A stretch of 64,000 nucleotides of DNA from JANRLF01 sp033762815 (GTDB lineage Bacteria > Bacteroidota > Bacteroidia > Chitinophagales > CAIOSU01). Location of the stretch: positions 1 to 64,000 of the forward strand of contig JANRLF010000004.1 of the NCBI GenBank assembly GCA_033762815.1, given 5' to 3'. The notes under the pieces are model-generated. The model was not told where the DNA came from. It searched no databases and worked only from the letters and a program-made list of their open reading frames with translations. Below, in pieces: positions 35,047 through 45,355 of the stretch (positions are counted from its first letter, which is position 1; each line of letters begins with the position of its first letter). The translations under genes and the position numbers were made by a program.

Positions 35047-36912
35047 ATGGATAGGAATTCGATTATTGGCTTTGCCCTAATTATACTGATTTTTTTTGGC
35101 TACGTAGCGTACAATTCACAGCGTGCTAAAGAGTTAAAAAAGAACCAGCAAGCTAAAAAGGAGGCGGTACAGCCCAATACAGCCCCTGCTGATACGCTCT
35201 CGGGCAGCAGAAGCACTACGGTAAAAGTAGATACGCCAAGCCAATTAACTGATACCGTTAAGGCGCCTGTGGCCGGGGTTTTCCAAGCCGCACTTACTGG
35301 CCAGAATGATACCATCATCCTTGAAAACGAACTGATAAAAATCAGCCTTAATACTAAAGGTGGCGCGGTAAGCAAAGTAGAACTAAAAAAATATAAGACG
35401 TTCAATAAAGCCCCATTGGTTTTGATGCAAGGTGCCGAAAATGAACAAACCTTCATTTTTTATCAAAATGGTATCAGCCAACCCCTTCAAACCAAAGATT
35501 TCTATTTCCAAACCGATGGCCCCAAAAAGCAAGGCGATAAAACGGTGGTTGCGCTGCGACTTCCTACCGGTAATGGCTATTTTGAACAAGTTTACACGCT
35601 TTCGCCCAATAGCTACCAAGTTGGCTATGAAGTGAATGTTGTGAACCTTGATAAAGTAATACCTACTAACGCACGCAGTATTACCATTCTTTGGAACCGC
35701 TTAGTGCCTTTGCTAGAGAGAGATAAAACCAGTGAAAACAAATACACCAATTTACATTATAAAGTTAAAGATGGGAGTGTTAACCATTTATCCGAGACAG
35801 AAGATGATGAAAAAGTAGCTGAAGCCCCTTTAAGCTTTATTACCTACAAGCAGCAATTTTTCAATACCACGCTGCATATCAAAGACGAATCGGGCCTGCA
35901 AAGCGGTAAGCTGGAATCAAAAATAGTAGGTGAAAATAAATACTTGAAGGAGTTTATCGCTCAGGTTTCGCTTCCATATAACCACAGCCCTTCTGTGAGC
36001 TACCATATGGACTATTACTTCGGTCCTAACCATTATCAAACACTAAAAAAGCTGGATATCGATTTGGAAGAAACCATTAAGATGGGTTGGTTTTCTTTCA
36101 TCAATACCTGGATTATTATACCCATTTTCAACTGGCTTGAACAGTACGTCAGTAATTATGGCTGGATAATATTGATACTTACTATCATCATCAAGGTGCT
36201 TTTAACCCCTCTCACCTATCGCTCACAACTTTCAATGGCAAAAATGAAAGTATTGAAGCCTGAGCTAGACGAGTTGAAAGAAAAATATAAAGATGACCAG
36301 CAGAAGTTCAGTACTGAACAAATGAAACTGATGAGCAAAGCAGGAGTTAGCCCTTTAGGTGGCTGTATCCCCACGCTTTTGATTATGCCGGTGCTGATAG
36401 CCATGTACAACTTTTTCCCTTCCTCCATAGAATTGCGGCAGGAGGGTTTCTTATGGGCTTCCGACCTTTCCACTTACGATTCTATCTGGAACTTCCCAAA
36501 TGGTTTTACCCTTCCCTTTTATGGCAACCACGTAAGCCTTTTTACCTTGCTAATGACGGTTACCTCCATTATATATGCGGTGACCAATGCCCAATTAACA
36601 GGCAGCAATCAGGGTCCCATGAAGTACATGCCTTATATATTTCCAATAATGCTATTAGGCATGTTCAACAGCTTCCCTGCGGCTTTGACCTATTTCTATT
36701 TCTTGAACAATTTAATCAGCTACGCTCAGCAATTCCTTATCCAAAAATTCCTGATCAATGAGGATGCGTTGCACAAACAGATTCAGGAAAACAAGAAAAA
36801 GGGGCCAAATCCAAACTCATTTGGCGAAAAGCTAAGAAAGCGGCTTGAAGAGGCACAAAAACAGCAACAAACACAGCGCCCTGCCACCAAACCCGCACCT
36901 AAGAAGAAGTAG
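35047..36912 (+). CDS. yidC: Membrane protein insertase YidC
   Basis: A 621-residue YidC/Oxa1 insertase. It has an N-terminal membrane anchor (NSIIGFALIILIFFGYVAYN), a large periplasmic beta-sandwich domain (about 75-345), and the conserved five-helix core (GWFSFINTWIIIPIFNWLE, PLTYRSQLSMAKMKVLKPEL, PLGGCIPTLLIMPVLIAMYN). It ends in a basic tail (KPAPKKK), which in other bacteria helps ribosome binding. It inserts inner-membrane proteins with or without SecYEG. It follows pyrG closely, as in many Bacteroidota. Confidence 0.96.
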   Translation: MDRNSIIGFALIILIFFGYVAYNSQRAKELKKNQQAKKEAVQPNTAPADTLSGSRSTTVKVDTPSQLTDTVKAPVAGVFQAALTGQNDTIILENELIKISLNTKGGAVSKVELKKYKTFNKAPLVLMQGAENEQTFIFYQNGISQPLQTKDFYFQTDGPKKQGDKTVVALRLPTGNGYFEQVYTLSPNSYQVGYEVNVVNLDKVIPTNARSITILWNRLVPLLERDKTSENKYTNLHYKVKDGSVNHLSETEDDEKVAEAPLSFITYKQQFFNTTLHIKDESGLQSGKLESKIVGENKYLKEFIAQVSLPYNHSPSVSYHMDYYFGPNHYQTLKKLDIDLEETIKMGWFSFINTWIIIPIFNWLEQYVSNYGWIILILTIIIKVLLTPLTYRSQLSMAKMKVLKPELDELKEKYKDDQQKFSTEQMKLMSKAGVSPLGGCIPTLLIMPVLIAMYNFFPSSIELRQEGFLWASDLSTYDSIWNFPNGFTLPFYGNHVSLFTLLMTVTSIIYAVTNAQLTGSNQGPMKYMPYIFPIMLLGMFNSFPAALTYFYFLNNLISYAQQFLIQKFLINEDALHKQIQENKKKGPNPNSFGEKLRKRLEEAQKQQQTQRPATKPAPKKK

Positions 36913-36948
36913 TGTTACCAAAAGTTTAAAATAATGCAAACAATACGG

Positions 36949-36978
36949 TTGTGTATTACTCGGAAAATCGTATTTTTG
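36949..36978 (+). promoter_or_regulatory. Promoter of the T9SS Ig/PKD protein gene
   Basis: TTG (36949-36951), a 19-bp spacer and TATTTTTG (36971-36978), which matches the -33/-7 consensus well. The ATG is at 37016, giving a leader of about 30 bases. Confidence 0.65.
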
Positions 36979-37015
36979 AAGCTTCACCTTTAAATAAAAT
37001 CAAACCAACAGGCGT

Positions 37016-40000
37016 ATGAAAAGGCTTTATTCTTTACTCTTTATCAGTTGTTCATGGTTTGCGCTTTCGGCTCAGGCTCCGGGTAACGGCATCGTTCCCC
37101 TGAAGATGAAAGATGCGGCTTGTTTTCATGACGATTATCGTTCCAACAGCACTCCTTCACAAACATTTGCTGACCTGATGGCTAACAGGCCGGCTTTTAT
37201 TGGCAGTACGCGCGCAGTTAACGTGGTGCAACTAGGTACTGCAGGCAACTTGTTTACCATATTGGATGGACAAGTGAACCGTGTGGCAGCTAACCAAACA
37301 TTGAACACCGTGGCTTTTATCCACCGCGTTGATAATACTATTGCCCCGTTTTTGACCAACAACATCGGTCAATACACCTATGACCTTTCAACTGATGGAG
37401 GCAATACTTGGGATTTGAACAATGGCATATTGAACCCAACAGGCGATAACACCGATTTCGCTGGAAGGTACCCTAATGCCACTATTTACAACCCGGTAGG
37501 CAATACCCAAGTACAAAATGCCTATTTGGCTTATGTAGGTGCTTGGTTGCCTTTCTCTAACGGCAATGCTGACTGGGATGGAGTATTTACCGGTGTGGCT
37601 CGCCTAAACAATGATACTGCAACATTCACAGAGAATATTTTGGCACCTAACAATAGCGATGTTGCTGTAGTTAAAGGTTTGTGCAATGGTCTTCCCGGTA
37701 TTTTTTGGGCGGTAGATTTCGCCAACAATGGTACTGACAATCTTTCTATATTGTTATACAGAGGCGTTTGGAGCAGTACCAACAATGACATTGCTTGGTC
37801 TTTATACCAAAATTTCCTGCCTCCTTTCGATCTTGATTTCGACGGCGGTAGCCAAGTGACATCCATCAATATGGCTTTTGACCCAAGCGGTCGTTATGGT
37901 TGGATTGTTGCCTTGGGGGATATTGTAGCTGGTGGCCCAAGAGTTTTCCATCCATTCTACTACCGCACCACTGATGGCGGCTTTACATGGAGCGGCCCAA
38001 TAGATGTGGATTTGCAACAGTTCGATTTGGTAGTGAATAACTTGATTGACCCTTTAACCGACAGTGCTACTACCGCTTTCGATGCTGATATCGCTGTTGA
38101 TATCAATGGTAATCCGCACACTGCTGTAGTAATTGGTACCACTGGCAACGATTATGCTATCTCCTCTGGTACTGGTGCAAAAATGAGGATTTATGACATT
38201 ACCTACGATGGCAATGCTTGTGGTGGTTGGAACGCCATATTGTTGGATAGCATTCAAACCTTCAGAGGTGATATTACCGCTGATGTAACAGAGGATAACC
38301 GTCCACAAATTTCAACCAGTCCTGACGGTAGCAAAGTGGTGTTCGGCTGGGCTGATTCAGATCCCGCCTTTACTGGTGGCGACAATATTTTGCCCAATTT
38401 AAAAACCCGCGCAATAGATGTTGCTACAGGATTGGCTACTCCAGTAGTGAATCATACCGAAGGCGATCCAGTTTGGGAGGGTGCAGCACTATTTGCTTCG
38501 TTTGCCCCAACAAGCTTTGTTCAAGGTGGCAATATTACAGTGCCTACCGTATTTGGTCAATTGAACCAACTTACGCTTTCAGACGCAGACCCTGCTAGTT
38601 TCTTCTACATCCAAAATGTACAGCATGCTTTAAGCAGCTTTACAAGTGATATTCAAGCTCCTACCATTACTTTAAATGGCGGAGCTACGCTTACCATTGT
38701 AAATGGCACTACTTTTACCGATCCTGGTTACACGGCAAATGACAATGTGGACGGAAACGTAAGCGCTAATGTGACTGTTTCTGGTACTGTAAATACCGCT
38801 GCCAACGGCACTTATACTTTGACCTATTCCGTAAGTGATGCTGCTGGCAATGCTGCCTGCTCCGTACAAAGAATAGTAAGAGTGGTTGCCAGCGCCGATG
38901 TGGTGAACCCTGTGGTAACCCTTGTTGGCGACGACACCTTGAATGTGGATGTTTGTAATTTCTTTGTTGACCCAGGTGCCACTGCTAATGATAATGTAAG
39001 TGGCGATGTTACAGCTACCATCGTTACTTCAGGTACTGTACCTTCAGGTACTCCCGGCAACCCTGGTACCGCTGGAACTTACACCATTACCTATACCGCT
39101 ACTGACGGTGCCGGCAATACAGGTACTGCTACAAGAACCGTGATTCTTTCTGATGCTGCCCCTGTAATTCAAGTAATTGGTGGTACAGCTGATACTATCG
39201 AAGCTTGCGATACGTATGTTGAGCAAGGTGCTATTGCTTATGATTTCTGTACTGGGCCTATCACTACTAGCGTTGCAGGTAGTGTGAACAATACTACTCC
39301 GGGCAATTATACCATTACTTATACCGCTACCGATGGCAGCAATACTGCTACCGCTACTCGTATTGTAACGGTTACTCCTGACGGTACCCCTCCAACTTTG
39401 AGTTTCAACGGCAGCAATACGTCCTATGTTTATTTAGGCGATACTTACAATGATACATTGCCTGATGCTAACGACTGTTCAGGTATTGCTTCTTTAACTA
39501 GCAATGCAGCTACCACCGTTAACAGCAACTCACGTGGCAACTATGTAGTAACTTATACCGCAACTGACAATTCAGGTAACACAGCTACGATTACCCGTAA
39601 CGTAATTGTAAATACTGAGCCTGATACTAAGTTTGGTGCAGTTCCAACCGTGGCTACTACAGTGGCTTTCTCTGATTCATCATTGTACAACCCTACCGCT
39701 TGGTTGTGGGAGTTTGGCGACGGAACTTCAAATACCACCCGTAACCCAACTAAGACTTTCACCTCCGTAGGCGACTATAATGTATGCTTGACCGCTACCA
39801 ATGTGTTCAATGCTGCTCCTTTCAACAAGCCAGCTAAGAAGGTGTGCGATACTGTAAGGGTTACAAGCATCAATGACATTGAATTGGCTGCCAACTTTAC
39901 TATCTTCCCTAACCCTACAACTGGTTTGGTAAATATTGAAGTGAGTAATTTTAGCTTCGAGCAAATGGATGTAACCGTTTACAATGTGTTGGGCGAAGCC

Positions 40001-40147
40001 GTTAAAGCGGTGAACTTCAATAACGTTGCTCCTCAAAGCAAGTACATGGTTGATTTAACTTCACTTGTTTCAGGAATGTATGTTGTTAAAATAGGAACTG
40101 CAGAAGGAACAGTTACTAAAAAAGTAAACATCTACTCAGGTAACTAA
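37016..40147 (+). CDS. T9SS-secreted protein with Ig-like and PKD domains
   Basis: A 1043-residue secreted protein with signal peptide MKRLYSLLFISCSWFALSAQ. The N-terminal half (about 50-545) has sialidase-like beta-propeller features (STDGGNTWDLNN, TTDGGFTWSG, STSPDGSKVVFGWA). Four Ig-like DUF5011/HYR-type domains follow (about 550-870; e.g. FTDPGYTANDNVDGNV, GTYTITYTATDGAGNTG), then one PKD domain (about 875-945, WLWEFGDGTSNTTRN). The last ~80 residues (FPNPTTGLVNIE, then KVNIYSGN) form the sorting domain. Asp-box-like STDGGNTW motifs do not by themselves prove sialidase activity. A strong promoter and terminator make it a single-gene unit. Confidence 0.88.
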   Translation: MKRLYSLLFISCSWFALSAQAPGNGIVPLKMKDAACFHDDYRSNSTPSQTFADLMANRPAFIGSTRAVNVVQLGTAGNLFTILDGQVNRVAANQTLNTVAFIHRVDNTIAPFLTNNIGQYTYDLSTDGGNTWDLNNGILNPTGDNTDFAGRYPNATIYNPVGNTQVQNAYLAYVGAWLPFSNGNADWDGVFTGVARLNNDTATFTENILAPNNSDVAVVKGLCNGLPGIFWAVDFANNGTDNLSILLYRGVWSSTNNDIAWSLYQNFLPPFDLDFDGGSQVTSINMAFDPSGRYGWIVALGDIVAGGPRVFHPFYYRTTDGGFTWSGPIDVDLQQFDLVVNNLIDPLTDSATTAFDADIAVDINGNPHTAVVIGTTGNDYAISSGTGAKMRIYDITYDGNACGGWNAILLDSIQTFRGDITADVTEDNRPQISTSPDGSKVVFGWADSDPAFTGGDNILPNLKTRAIDVATGLATPVVNHTEGDPVWEGAALFASFAPTSFVQGGNITVPTVFGQLNQLTLSDADPASFFYIQNVQHALSSFTSDIQAPTITLNGGATLTIVNGTTFTDPGYTANDNVDGNVSANVTVSGTVNTAANGTYTLTYSVSDAAGNAACSVQRIVRVVASADVVNPVVTLVGDDTLNVDVCNFFVDPGATANDNVSGDVTATIVTSGTVPSGTPGNPGTAGTYTITYTATDGAGNTGTATRTVILSDAAPVIQVIGGTADTIEACDTYVEQGAIAYDFCTGPITTSVAGSVNNTTPGNYTITYTATDGSNTATATRIVTVTPDGTPPTLSFNGSNTSYVYLGDTYNDTLPDANDCSGIASLTSNAATTVNSNSRGNYVVTYTATDNSGNTATITRNVIVNTEPDTKFGAVPTVATTVAFSDSSLYNPTAWLWEFGDGTSNTTRNPTKTFTSVGDYNVCLTATNVFNAAPFNKPAKKVCDTVRVTSINDIELAANFTIFPNPTTGLVNIEVSNFSFEQMDVTVYNVLGEAVKAVNFNNVAPQSKYMVDLTSLVSGMYVVKIGTAEGTVTKKVNIYSGN

Positions 40148-40171
40148 TCGTTACTAGTATCTAATACCTTT

Positions 40172-40204
40172 AAGGGCTTCCGAGTTTCGGAAGCCCTTTT
40201 TTCT
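40172..40204 (+). terminator. Rho-independent terminator after the T9SS Ig/PKD gene
   Basis: AAGGGCTTCCG (40172-40182) pairs with CGGAAGCCCTT around a short loop and is followed by TTTTTTC. A very stable stem located 24 bp past the stop. Confidence 0.93.
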
Positions 40205-40218
40205 TTATATATTTCAGG

Positions 40219-42348
40219 GTGCATTCTGACCTAAAGCATATTGTGTATGTCAGGCTACTAATTGCCTTTTTTATTGGCATAGCACTAAGTATTTTTCTAA
40301 ACCTCCCTCCTCTCCCTTTTTTAGTTGGCACTATTGCTTTGTTTGCAATAGCAGCTGCATTTGAACATTTTGCCAGTCTCCGTCAGAAAAACAAGTTTGA
40401 ATTGGGAGTATCTCTAGTGCTATTTATTGCGCTGGTAGGTGCCGGAATTAGCATTACCAGCCTGCATAAAGCCATTGAATACCAGAATCATTTTAGTCGC
40501 AAGTACTTGGAAGGTAGCCAGTTGGTAGTACGCATAACTGAACCACCATCAATTCGACCCAACAGTGTAAAACTGATTGCCCAAGTAGAAAAGTTGAAAG
40601 TTGCCGAAAACCAATACTCCGTAAGTGGCAAGTTAATGGTTTATCTACCTATAGATAGCAAAGCTACTGCCCTTAAATATGGCGATGCTCTATGGTTAAC
40701 CTCAATGATTAAAGAAACCGAAATGCCTGCAAACCCGCATGAGTTCAATTATAGGCAGTACATCTCTTTTAAAAATATCTACCATCAAACTTACGCTTAT
40801 CCCCAACAATGGAAACTAGTGGATACTGGTGAAGGAAACCCTTTATTGCAATTGGTTTTCTCTTTAAGGGATAAGTGCCAGAGTGTTTTCAGTTATTGGC
40901 TAAACACTTCAAGCAGCGCCTTGGTCAGTTCCTTGGTTATAGGCAATCGTGATATGTTGAATGATGATATGGTGAAGGCTTATGCAGCCACTGGTACCAT
41001 ACACATCTTATCGGTTTCAGGATTGCATGTGGGTATTGTGTATGGCATCTTCCATTGGATTTTCGGCTTTCTGGGCAATACTGTTAAGGCAAAACGCTTG
41101 CGCCTAGCCCTTATACTGCTTTTGCTTTGGATTTACGCAGGTCTATCGGGCTTGTCGCCATCCGCATTGAGGGCTACCGTTATGTTTTCATTTGTTTTGA
41201 TTGGCAGAAACTTGGAACGCCCTGTAAATACCTTTAATAGTTTAGCAGCCTCAGCATTCTTCTTACTTGTCATTGACCCATATTTGATAATGGACATTGG
41301 CTTTCAGCTCTCCTATTTAGCCGTAGCAGGCATTCTGCTGCTTTACCCCAAAGTGGAAAAACTATTATACTTTGAATGGAAGCCGGTGAAATGGGTTTGG
41401 CAATCCATCGTATTATCCATCACCGCAACGGTGGCCACACTTCCACTAACCATTTATTACTTCCACCAAATTCCATTACTATCAATACCTGCAAACCTTA
41501 TTGTGGTGCCTGCATCATTTGTCCTATTGATACTTGGTGTGGTGTTACTGGTGTTTTCGCCAATCTACATTTTATCATTTTACGTAGCGATAATGATTAA
41601 CTATTTGGTGAGGGCGATGAACTGGTGCATAGCTTGGTTTAGCCAACAGCCTGATGCGGTTTATGGTGGCATCCACTATTCTTTTGGGCAAGTGCTGGCC
41701 TTGTTTGCTGCAATCGCATTCGGCGTGGCCTTTCTATATTTTTGGCGTCCCAAATGGCTACTACTATCACTCTCTTGCGCATGTGTGTTGCTCTTATTGC
41801 TGATAGAAGCTGATCTGCGGCAACTTAGACAACAACAGCTAACCGTATATGCCATGGAAAAACGAACGGCCATTGACTTTGCAATAGGCAAAACCAATTG
41901 GCTCTTGACTGACCAAAGTATTGATCCTAATGACAATGAGGCTCAAAGACATCTAATGCCTAACATTTGGTATATGGACCTGGAAGCACCGTATGAAACT
42001 TGCCGCGATGAAAAGTGCAGATACATTCGCAAACCTTTTTTCAGAAAGAATGAATACCTGCAATTTGGTAATTTAAGAATGGTGGTTTTATCAGAATGGA
42101 AGAAAAAAATATCTCCAGCCCATCCATTGAAGGTAGAATACCTAGTGTTGACCAATAATGTATCGGTTAAAATCAAAGACCTATCTCGTTTGTACGATTT
42201 TAAGATGCTGATTATTGACCGCAGCAACACTAAAAACAGGGCCGACAAATGGGAAGAAGAATGCAAAGGCCTAAAGCTTAAATGCCATAATAATTGGACA
42301 GCAGGTGCTTTTATTGCTGATTTAAATCCTTCAATAAAGCTTCAATAG
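40219..42348 (+). CDS. comEC: ComEC/Rec2-family DNA-uptake channel protein
   Basis: A 709-residue polytopic protein. A GTG start at 40219 is the only reasonable choice before the first transmembrane helix (VRLLIAFFIGIALSI). The N-terminal DUF4131 and the Competence domain are clear (GTIHILSVSGLHVGIVYGIF, SGLSPSALRATVMFSFVLIG, FQLSYLAVAGILLLYPKVE). ComEC carries single-stranded DNA into the cytoplasm during transformation. The C-terminal part (about 530-709) lies where other ComEC proteins have a metallo-beta-lactamase domain, but the metal-binding HxHxDH motif is absent. Its 3' end overlaps bioA by 38 bp. Confidence 0.9.
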   Translation: MHSDLKHIVYVRLLIAFFIGIALSIFLNLPPLPFLVGTIALFAIAAAFEHFASLRQKNKFELGVSLVLFIALVGAGISITSLHKAIEYQNHFSRKYLEGSQLVVRITEPPSIRPNSVKLIAQVEKLKVAENQYSVSGKLMVYLPIDSKATALKYGDALWLTSMIKETEMPANPHEFNYRQYISFKNIYHQTYAYPQQWKLVDTGEGNPLLQLVFSLRDKCQSVFSYWLNTSSSALVSSLVIGNRDMLNDDMVKAYAATGTIHILSVSGLHVGIVYGIFHWIFGFLGNTVKAKRLRLALILLLLWIYAGLSGLSPSALRATVMFSFVLIGRNLERPVNTFNSLAASAFFLLVIDPYLIMDIGFQLSYLAVAGILLLYPKVEKLLYFEWKPVKWVWQSIVLSITATVATLPLTIYYFHQIPLLSIPANLIVVPASFVLLILGVVLLVFSPIYILSFYVAIMINYLVRAMNWCIAWFSQQPDAVYGGIHYSFGQVLALFAAIAFGVAFLYFWRPKWLLLSLSCACVLLLLLIEADLRQLRQQQLTVYAMEKRTAIDFAIGKTNWLLTDQSIDPNDNEAQRHLMPNIWYMDLEAPYETCRDEKCRYIRKPFFRKNEYLQFGNLRMVVLSEWKKKISPAHPLKVEYLVLTNNVSVKIKDLSRLYDFKMLIIDRSNTKNRADKWEEECKGLKLKCHNNWTAGAFIADLNPSIKLQ

Positions 42349-43603
42349 CGCCATAAATAACCTCCAATTGTTCATTAGTAATACAATATGGCGTAAGAAC
42401 ATACACTGTGTTGCCTAATGGCCTGAGAATAAGCTGCCTATCTAAAAAGAACTGATAAATATAGTCGCGTAGGTTGCTGAAATAATTGCGCTGGTCCACA
42501 TCCTTACACTCGAAAGCCAAGACGGTGCCAAGGCAGCGCACGTTTTGGGCATGCCCATATTCACTTAGCTTTGCCGCAAATTGTTGATGGTGCTGGGAAA
42601 TCCGTTCGATATCTGCCATTCGTTCTGGAGTCAGTAGCAAATCCAAGCTGGCATTGGCAGCGGCACAAGCTACAGGATTGGCCGTAAAGGAATGACCATG
42701 AAAAAACATCCTCAGTTTATCATCGGATAAAAAAGCATCAAAAATTTGCTGATTACAAACAGTTGCCCCTAAAGCCATGGTGCCACCCGTTAATCCCTTG
42801 GAAAGACAGTAGATATCAGGGGCATGTTCCAGATAATGCGATGCAAACAATTTACCCGTTCTGCCAAAGCCCGTAAATACCTCATCGGCTATGCAAATTA
42901 CGCCCGCCGCCTTGCAAAGGGATAGTGCTTCATCCAATACTTTAGCTCCGTACATCAACATGCCCGCGGTACCTAACAGCAAGGGTTCAAAAACAAAAGC
43001 GGCTATATTGCCTTTACTTAAGGAAAGTTGAATTTGCTCAATAAAAGCGCTTTCATTCCCATCGATGGGCACATCCACAAATTCTACTTCGAACAACCAT
43101 GGCCAAAAGGGCTTGGTAAATGCATTTCTGTCGCTTATGGACATCGCCCCGAAAGTATCGCCATGGTAGGCACCCTTAAATGCAATAATGCGGTTGCGGT
43201 GAGATTCACCTTGATTGCTCCAATATTGTAATGCCATTTTAAGGGCTACTTCTACTGCGGTGGAGCCATTATCGGAGTAAAACACTTTCGAGGGACGACC
43301 AGGGAGGATTTCAATCAACCTTTCTGCAAGCCTTACGGCAGGTTCATGGGTAAAGCCAGCAAATATTACATGCTCGAGCTTATGTAACTGTTCGTTTACC
43401 TTTTCAGCGATATAGGGATGCGCATGCCCGTGGATATTTACCCACCATGAGCTAATGCCATCCAAATACCTAGTGCCATCATCACTAATCAGATATGCTC
43501 CTTCGCCCCTTTCAATGGCCAACGGTGCTTTAGCAGTCTGCATTTGGGTATAGGGATGCCAAATTACTTGTTGGTCGCGCTTAGATAAACTCATCTTTTT
43601 CAA
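42311..43603 (-). CDS. bioA: Adenosylmethionine-8-amino-7-oxononanoate aminotransferase
   Basis: A 430-residue class III aminotransferase; it converts KAPA to DAPA with S-adenosylmethionine as amino donor in biotin synthesis. The N-terminus DQQVIWHPYTQMQTAK and SSWWVNIHGHAHP are diagnostic. PLP-binding Lys is in YCLSKGLTGG, and ADEVFTGFGRTGK is conserved. Its start overlaps bioD by 23 bp. Last gene of the LysM-bioF-bioD-bioA run; it ends inside the comEC 3' end on the other strand. Confidence 0.96.
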   Translation of the reverse strand: MKKMSLSKRDQQVIWHPYTQMQTAKAPLAIERGEGAYLISDDGTRYLDGISSWWVNIHGHAHPYIAEKVNEQLHKLEHVIFAGFTHEPAVRLAERLIEILPGRPSKVFYSDNGSTAVEVALKMALQYWSNQGESHRNRIIAFKGAYHGDTFGAMSISDRNAFTKPFWPWLFEVEFVDVPIDGNESAFIEQIQLSLSKGNIAAFVFEPLLLGTAGMLMYGAKVLDEALSLCKAAGVICIADEVFTGFGRTGKLFASHYLEHAPDIYCLSKGLTGGTMALGATVCNQQIFDAFLSDDKLRMFFHGHSFTANPVACAAANASLDLLLTPERMADIERISQHHQQFAAKLSEYGHAQNVRCLGTVLAFECKDVDQRNYFSNLRDYIYQFFLDRQLILRPLGNTVYVLTPYCITNEQLEVIYGAIEALLKDLNQQ

Positions 43604-44225
43604 TAATATGGTTCAATTCCTTCTTGATACTTTCTGCGTAACGGCTTATCACTTGTGGCGAAAGGTTTGGCTCTTGGCCAATACGACCCAATAATGGGAT
43701 ATTGCCAAAATGCAATATTGCTTCTTCTGTTGAAGGATTGGGCTGCCCATTGAAAATAATACCTGCTATCGCTATGTTTCGATAGCGCATAAACTCTATG
43801 GTTAAAAGGGTATGGTTGATTGAACCCAGATAGTTGCGAGAAACGATAATGGTAGGAGCTTCAAGGTGTACAATTAAATCAGCCACTAAATGCTGGCGGT
43901 TCAATGGCACCAACAAACCACCTGCACCTTCAATTACTAAAGGTCTCTTAGTTTCCGGCAATACAATCTTGTCCATATCAATTTCCACTCCTTCCAGTTG
44001 TGCAGCGTAATGGGGCGATACTGGCTCTTTCAGGTTATATACCTCAGGGTGGAAAGTGGAAGTATCATTACTTACCAAACTTTTGACAGTTGCCCTATCG
44101 GTACCTTCTATATTGCCAGACTGAATCGGCTTCCAATAGTCAGCCTTCAAGGCTTCACAAACAATAGCTGATACCACGGTTTTTCCTACATCGGTGCCAA
44201 TGCCAGTGATGAAAAGTTTGCTCAT
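43581..44225 (-). CDS. bioD: Dethiobiotin synthetase
   Basis: A 214-residue ATP-dependent enzyme that closes the ureido ring of dethiobiotin from DAPA and CO2. The P-loop FITGIGTDVGKTVVSA opens the protein, and VIEGAGGLLVPL is the other conserved block. It overlaps bioF upstream by four bases (44222-44225) and bioA downstream by 23, so the three genes are translationally linked. Confidence 0.95.
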   Translation of the reverse strand: MSKLFITGIGTDVGKTVVSAIVCEALKADYWKPIQSGNIEGTDRATVKSLVSNDTSTFHPEVYNLKEPVSPHYAAQLEGVEIDMDKIVLPETKRPLVIEGAGGLLVPLNRQHLVADLIVHLEAPTIIVSRNYLGSINHTLLTIEFMRYRNIAIAGIIFNGQPNPSTEEAILHFGNIPLLGRIGQEPNLSPQVISRYAESIKKELNHIIEKDEFI

Positions 44226-45355
44226 GATAAGAATTGGTTTATGGTGCTTGCTAATAATTCAATTTCACTTTTCGTATTGAAACTGTGCATACATACCCTA
44301 ATTCTTTCCTGCCCACGGGCTACGGTTGGATACAATATAGCTTTGCAATAAATGCCTGCTGATTCTAATTGGGCTGAAATATTTTTGGCTTGTTGGTTAC
44401 CAGGTATAAGTAAGCTAAAAATTGGGCCTTCATTGGCTATTAAATTATTACTGGGCACCACGCCAATTAAATCCTTAAACAACTTACAGTTGTTTCTTAA
44501 CTGATCCACTTCTTCCATTCGATTTCCGAGCTGCGCATAGGCCCCTTTAATACGGAGCAAACTGTGCAAGGGCAAAGCAGTTGTATAAATGAACGACCGA
44601 GCATAGTTGATTAAAAATTGCTTAAGCAGTTCGTTGCCCAGTACAATAGCTCCATGTGCGCCTAGGGCTTTGCCAAAGGTATGTACTCTGGCAAAACAAT
44701 ATTCTTGCAAGCCTAACTGCTGTACCAGCCCCTCCCCGTTAGCTCCAAAAACACCGGTAGCATGTGCTTCGTCCACTACTAAATGAGCACCGGTTTTTTT
44801 GCATATAGCTACCATTTCTTGAAGAGGAGCCAAATCGCCATCCATGGAGAAAATACTTTCCGTAGCTATAAAAATATGACGGTAGTTTCCCTGTAGTTTA
44901 GCATATAAATCTCCCAAATCATGGTGTCTAAAAGAAAGTGAGCTAGCCCTGCTTAGTTTGATGCCATCACGGATGGATGCATGGACCAATTCATCAAACA
45001 ATATCAAATCATCCTTTTGGGGAACGCTGGAAAACAAGCCGATATTCGCATCGTAGCCCGAGTTAAATATCAATCCCGCTGGAGCATCATGAAAAGCAGC
45101 TATTTCTCGTTCCAACGCTTCATAAAGAGTATGGTTGCCGCTGATAAGCCGACTTCCAGTTGCACCTTCCGGCAAATCGAGATGATTTGCCACTTCTTGA
45201 TTTACCCAATCATTTAACTTTCTATTTCGGGCATAGCCTAAGTAATCATTAGAAGCAAAATCAATCAAATGCCCCTTTAGGGCAAGTGCACGAATGGTAT
45301 GGTCAGCCTCTCGTTTATCCAATAAAGCTTTTAACGATTGTAGGGCTCGGTCCAT
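44222..45355 (-). CDS. bioF: 8-amino-7-oxononanoate synthase
   Basis: A 377-residue PLP-dependent alpha-oxoamine synthase that condenses pimeloyl-ACP/CoA with alanine. Motifs: DFASNDYLGYARN near residue 33, VVDEAHATGVFG, and PLP-Lys in VHTFGKALGAHG. Its ATG directly follows the stop of the LysM gene (TAA-ATG). bioB, bioC and bioH are not in the window. Confidence 0.95.
   Translation of the reverse strand: MDRALQSLKALLDKREADHTIRALALKGHLIDFASNDYLGYARNRKLNDWVNQEVANHLDLPEGATGSRLISGNHTLYEALEREIAAFHDAPAGLIFNSGYDANIGLFSSVPQKDDLILFDELVHASIRDGIKLSRASSLSFRHHDLGDLYAKLQGNYRHIFIATESIFSMDGDLAPLQEMVAICKKTGAHLVVDEAHATGVFGANGEGLVQQLGLQEYCFARVHTFGKALGAHGAIVLGNELLKQFLINYARSFIYTTALPLHSLLRIKGAYAQLGNRMEEVDQLRNNCKLFKDLIGVVPSNNLIANEGPIFSLLIPGNQQAKNISAQLESAGIYCKAILYPTVARGQERIRVCMHSFNTKSEIELLASTINQFLS

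Noticed and set aside
37016..38600. Sialidase call for the T9SS Ig/PKD protein
   Set aside because: Asp-box-like DGGNTW/DGGFTW motifs occur in many beta-propellers; the arginine triad and other sialidase residues could not be identified.
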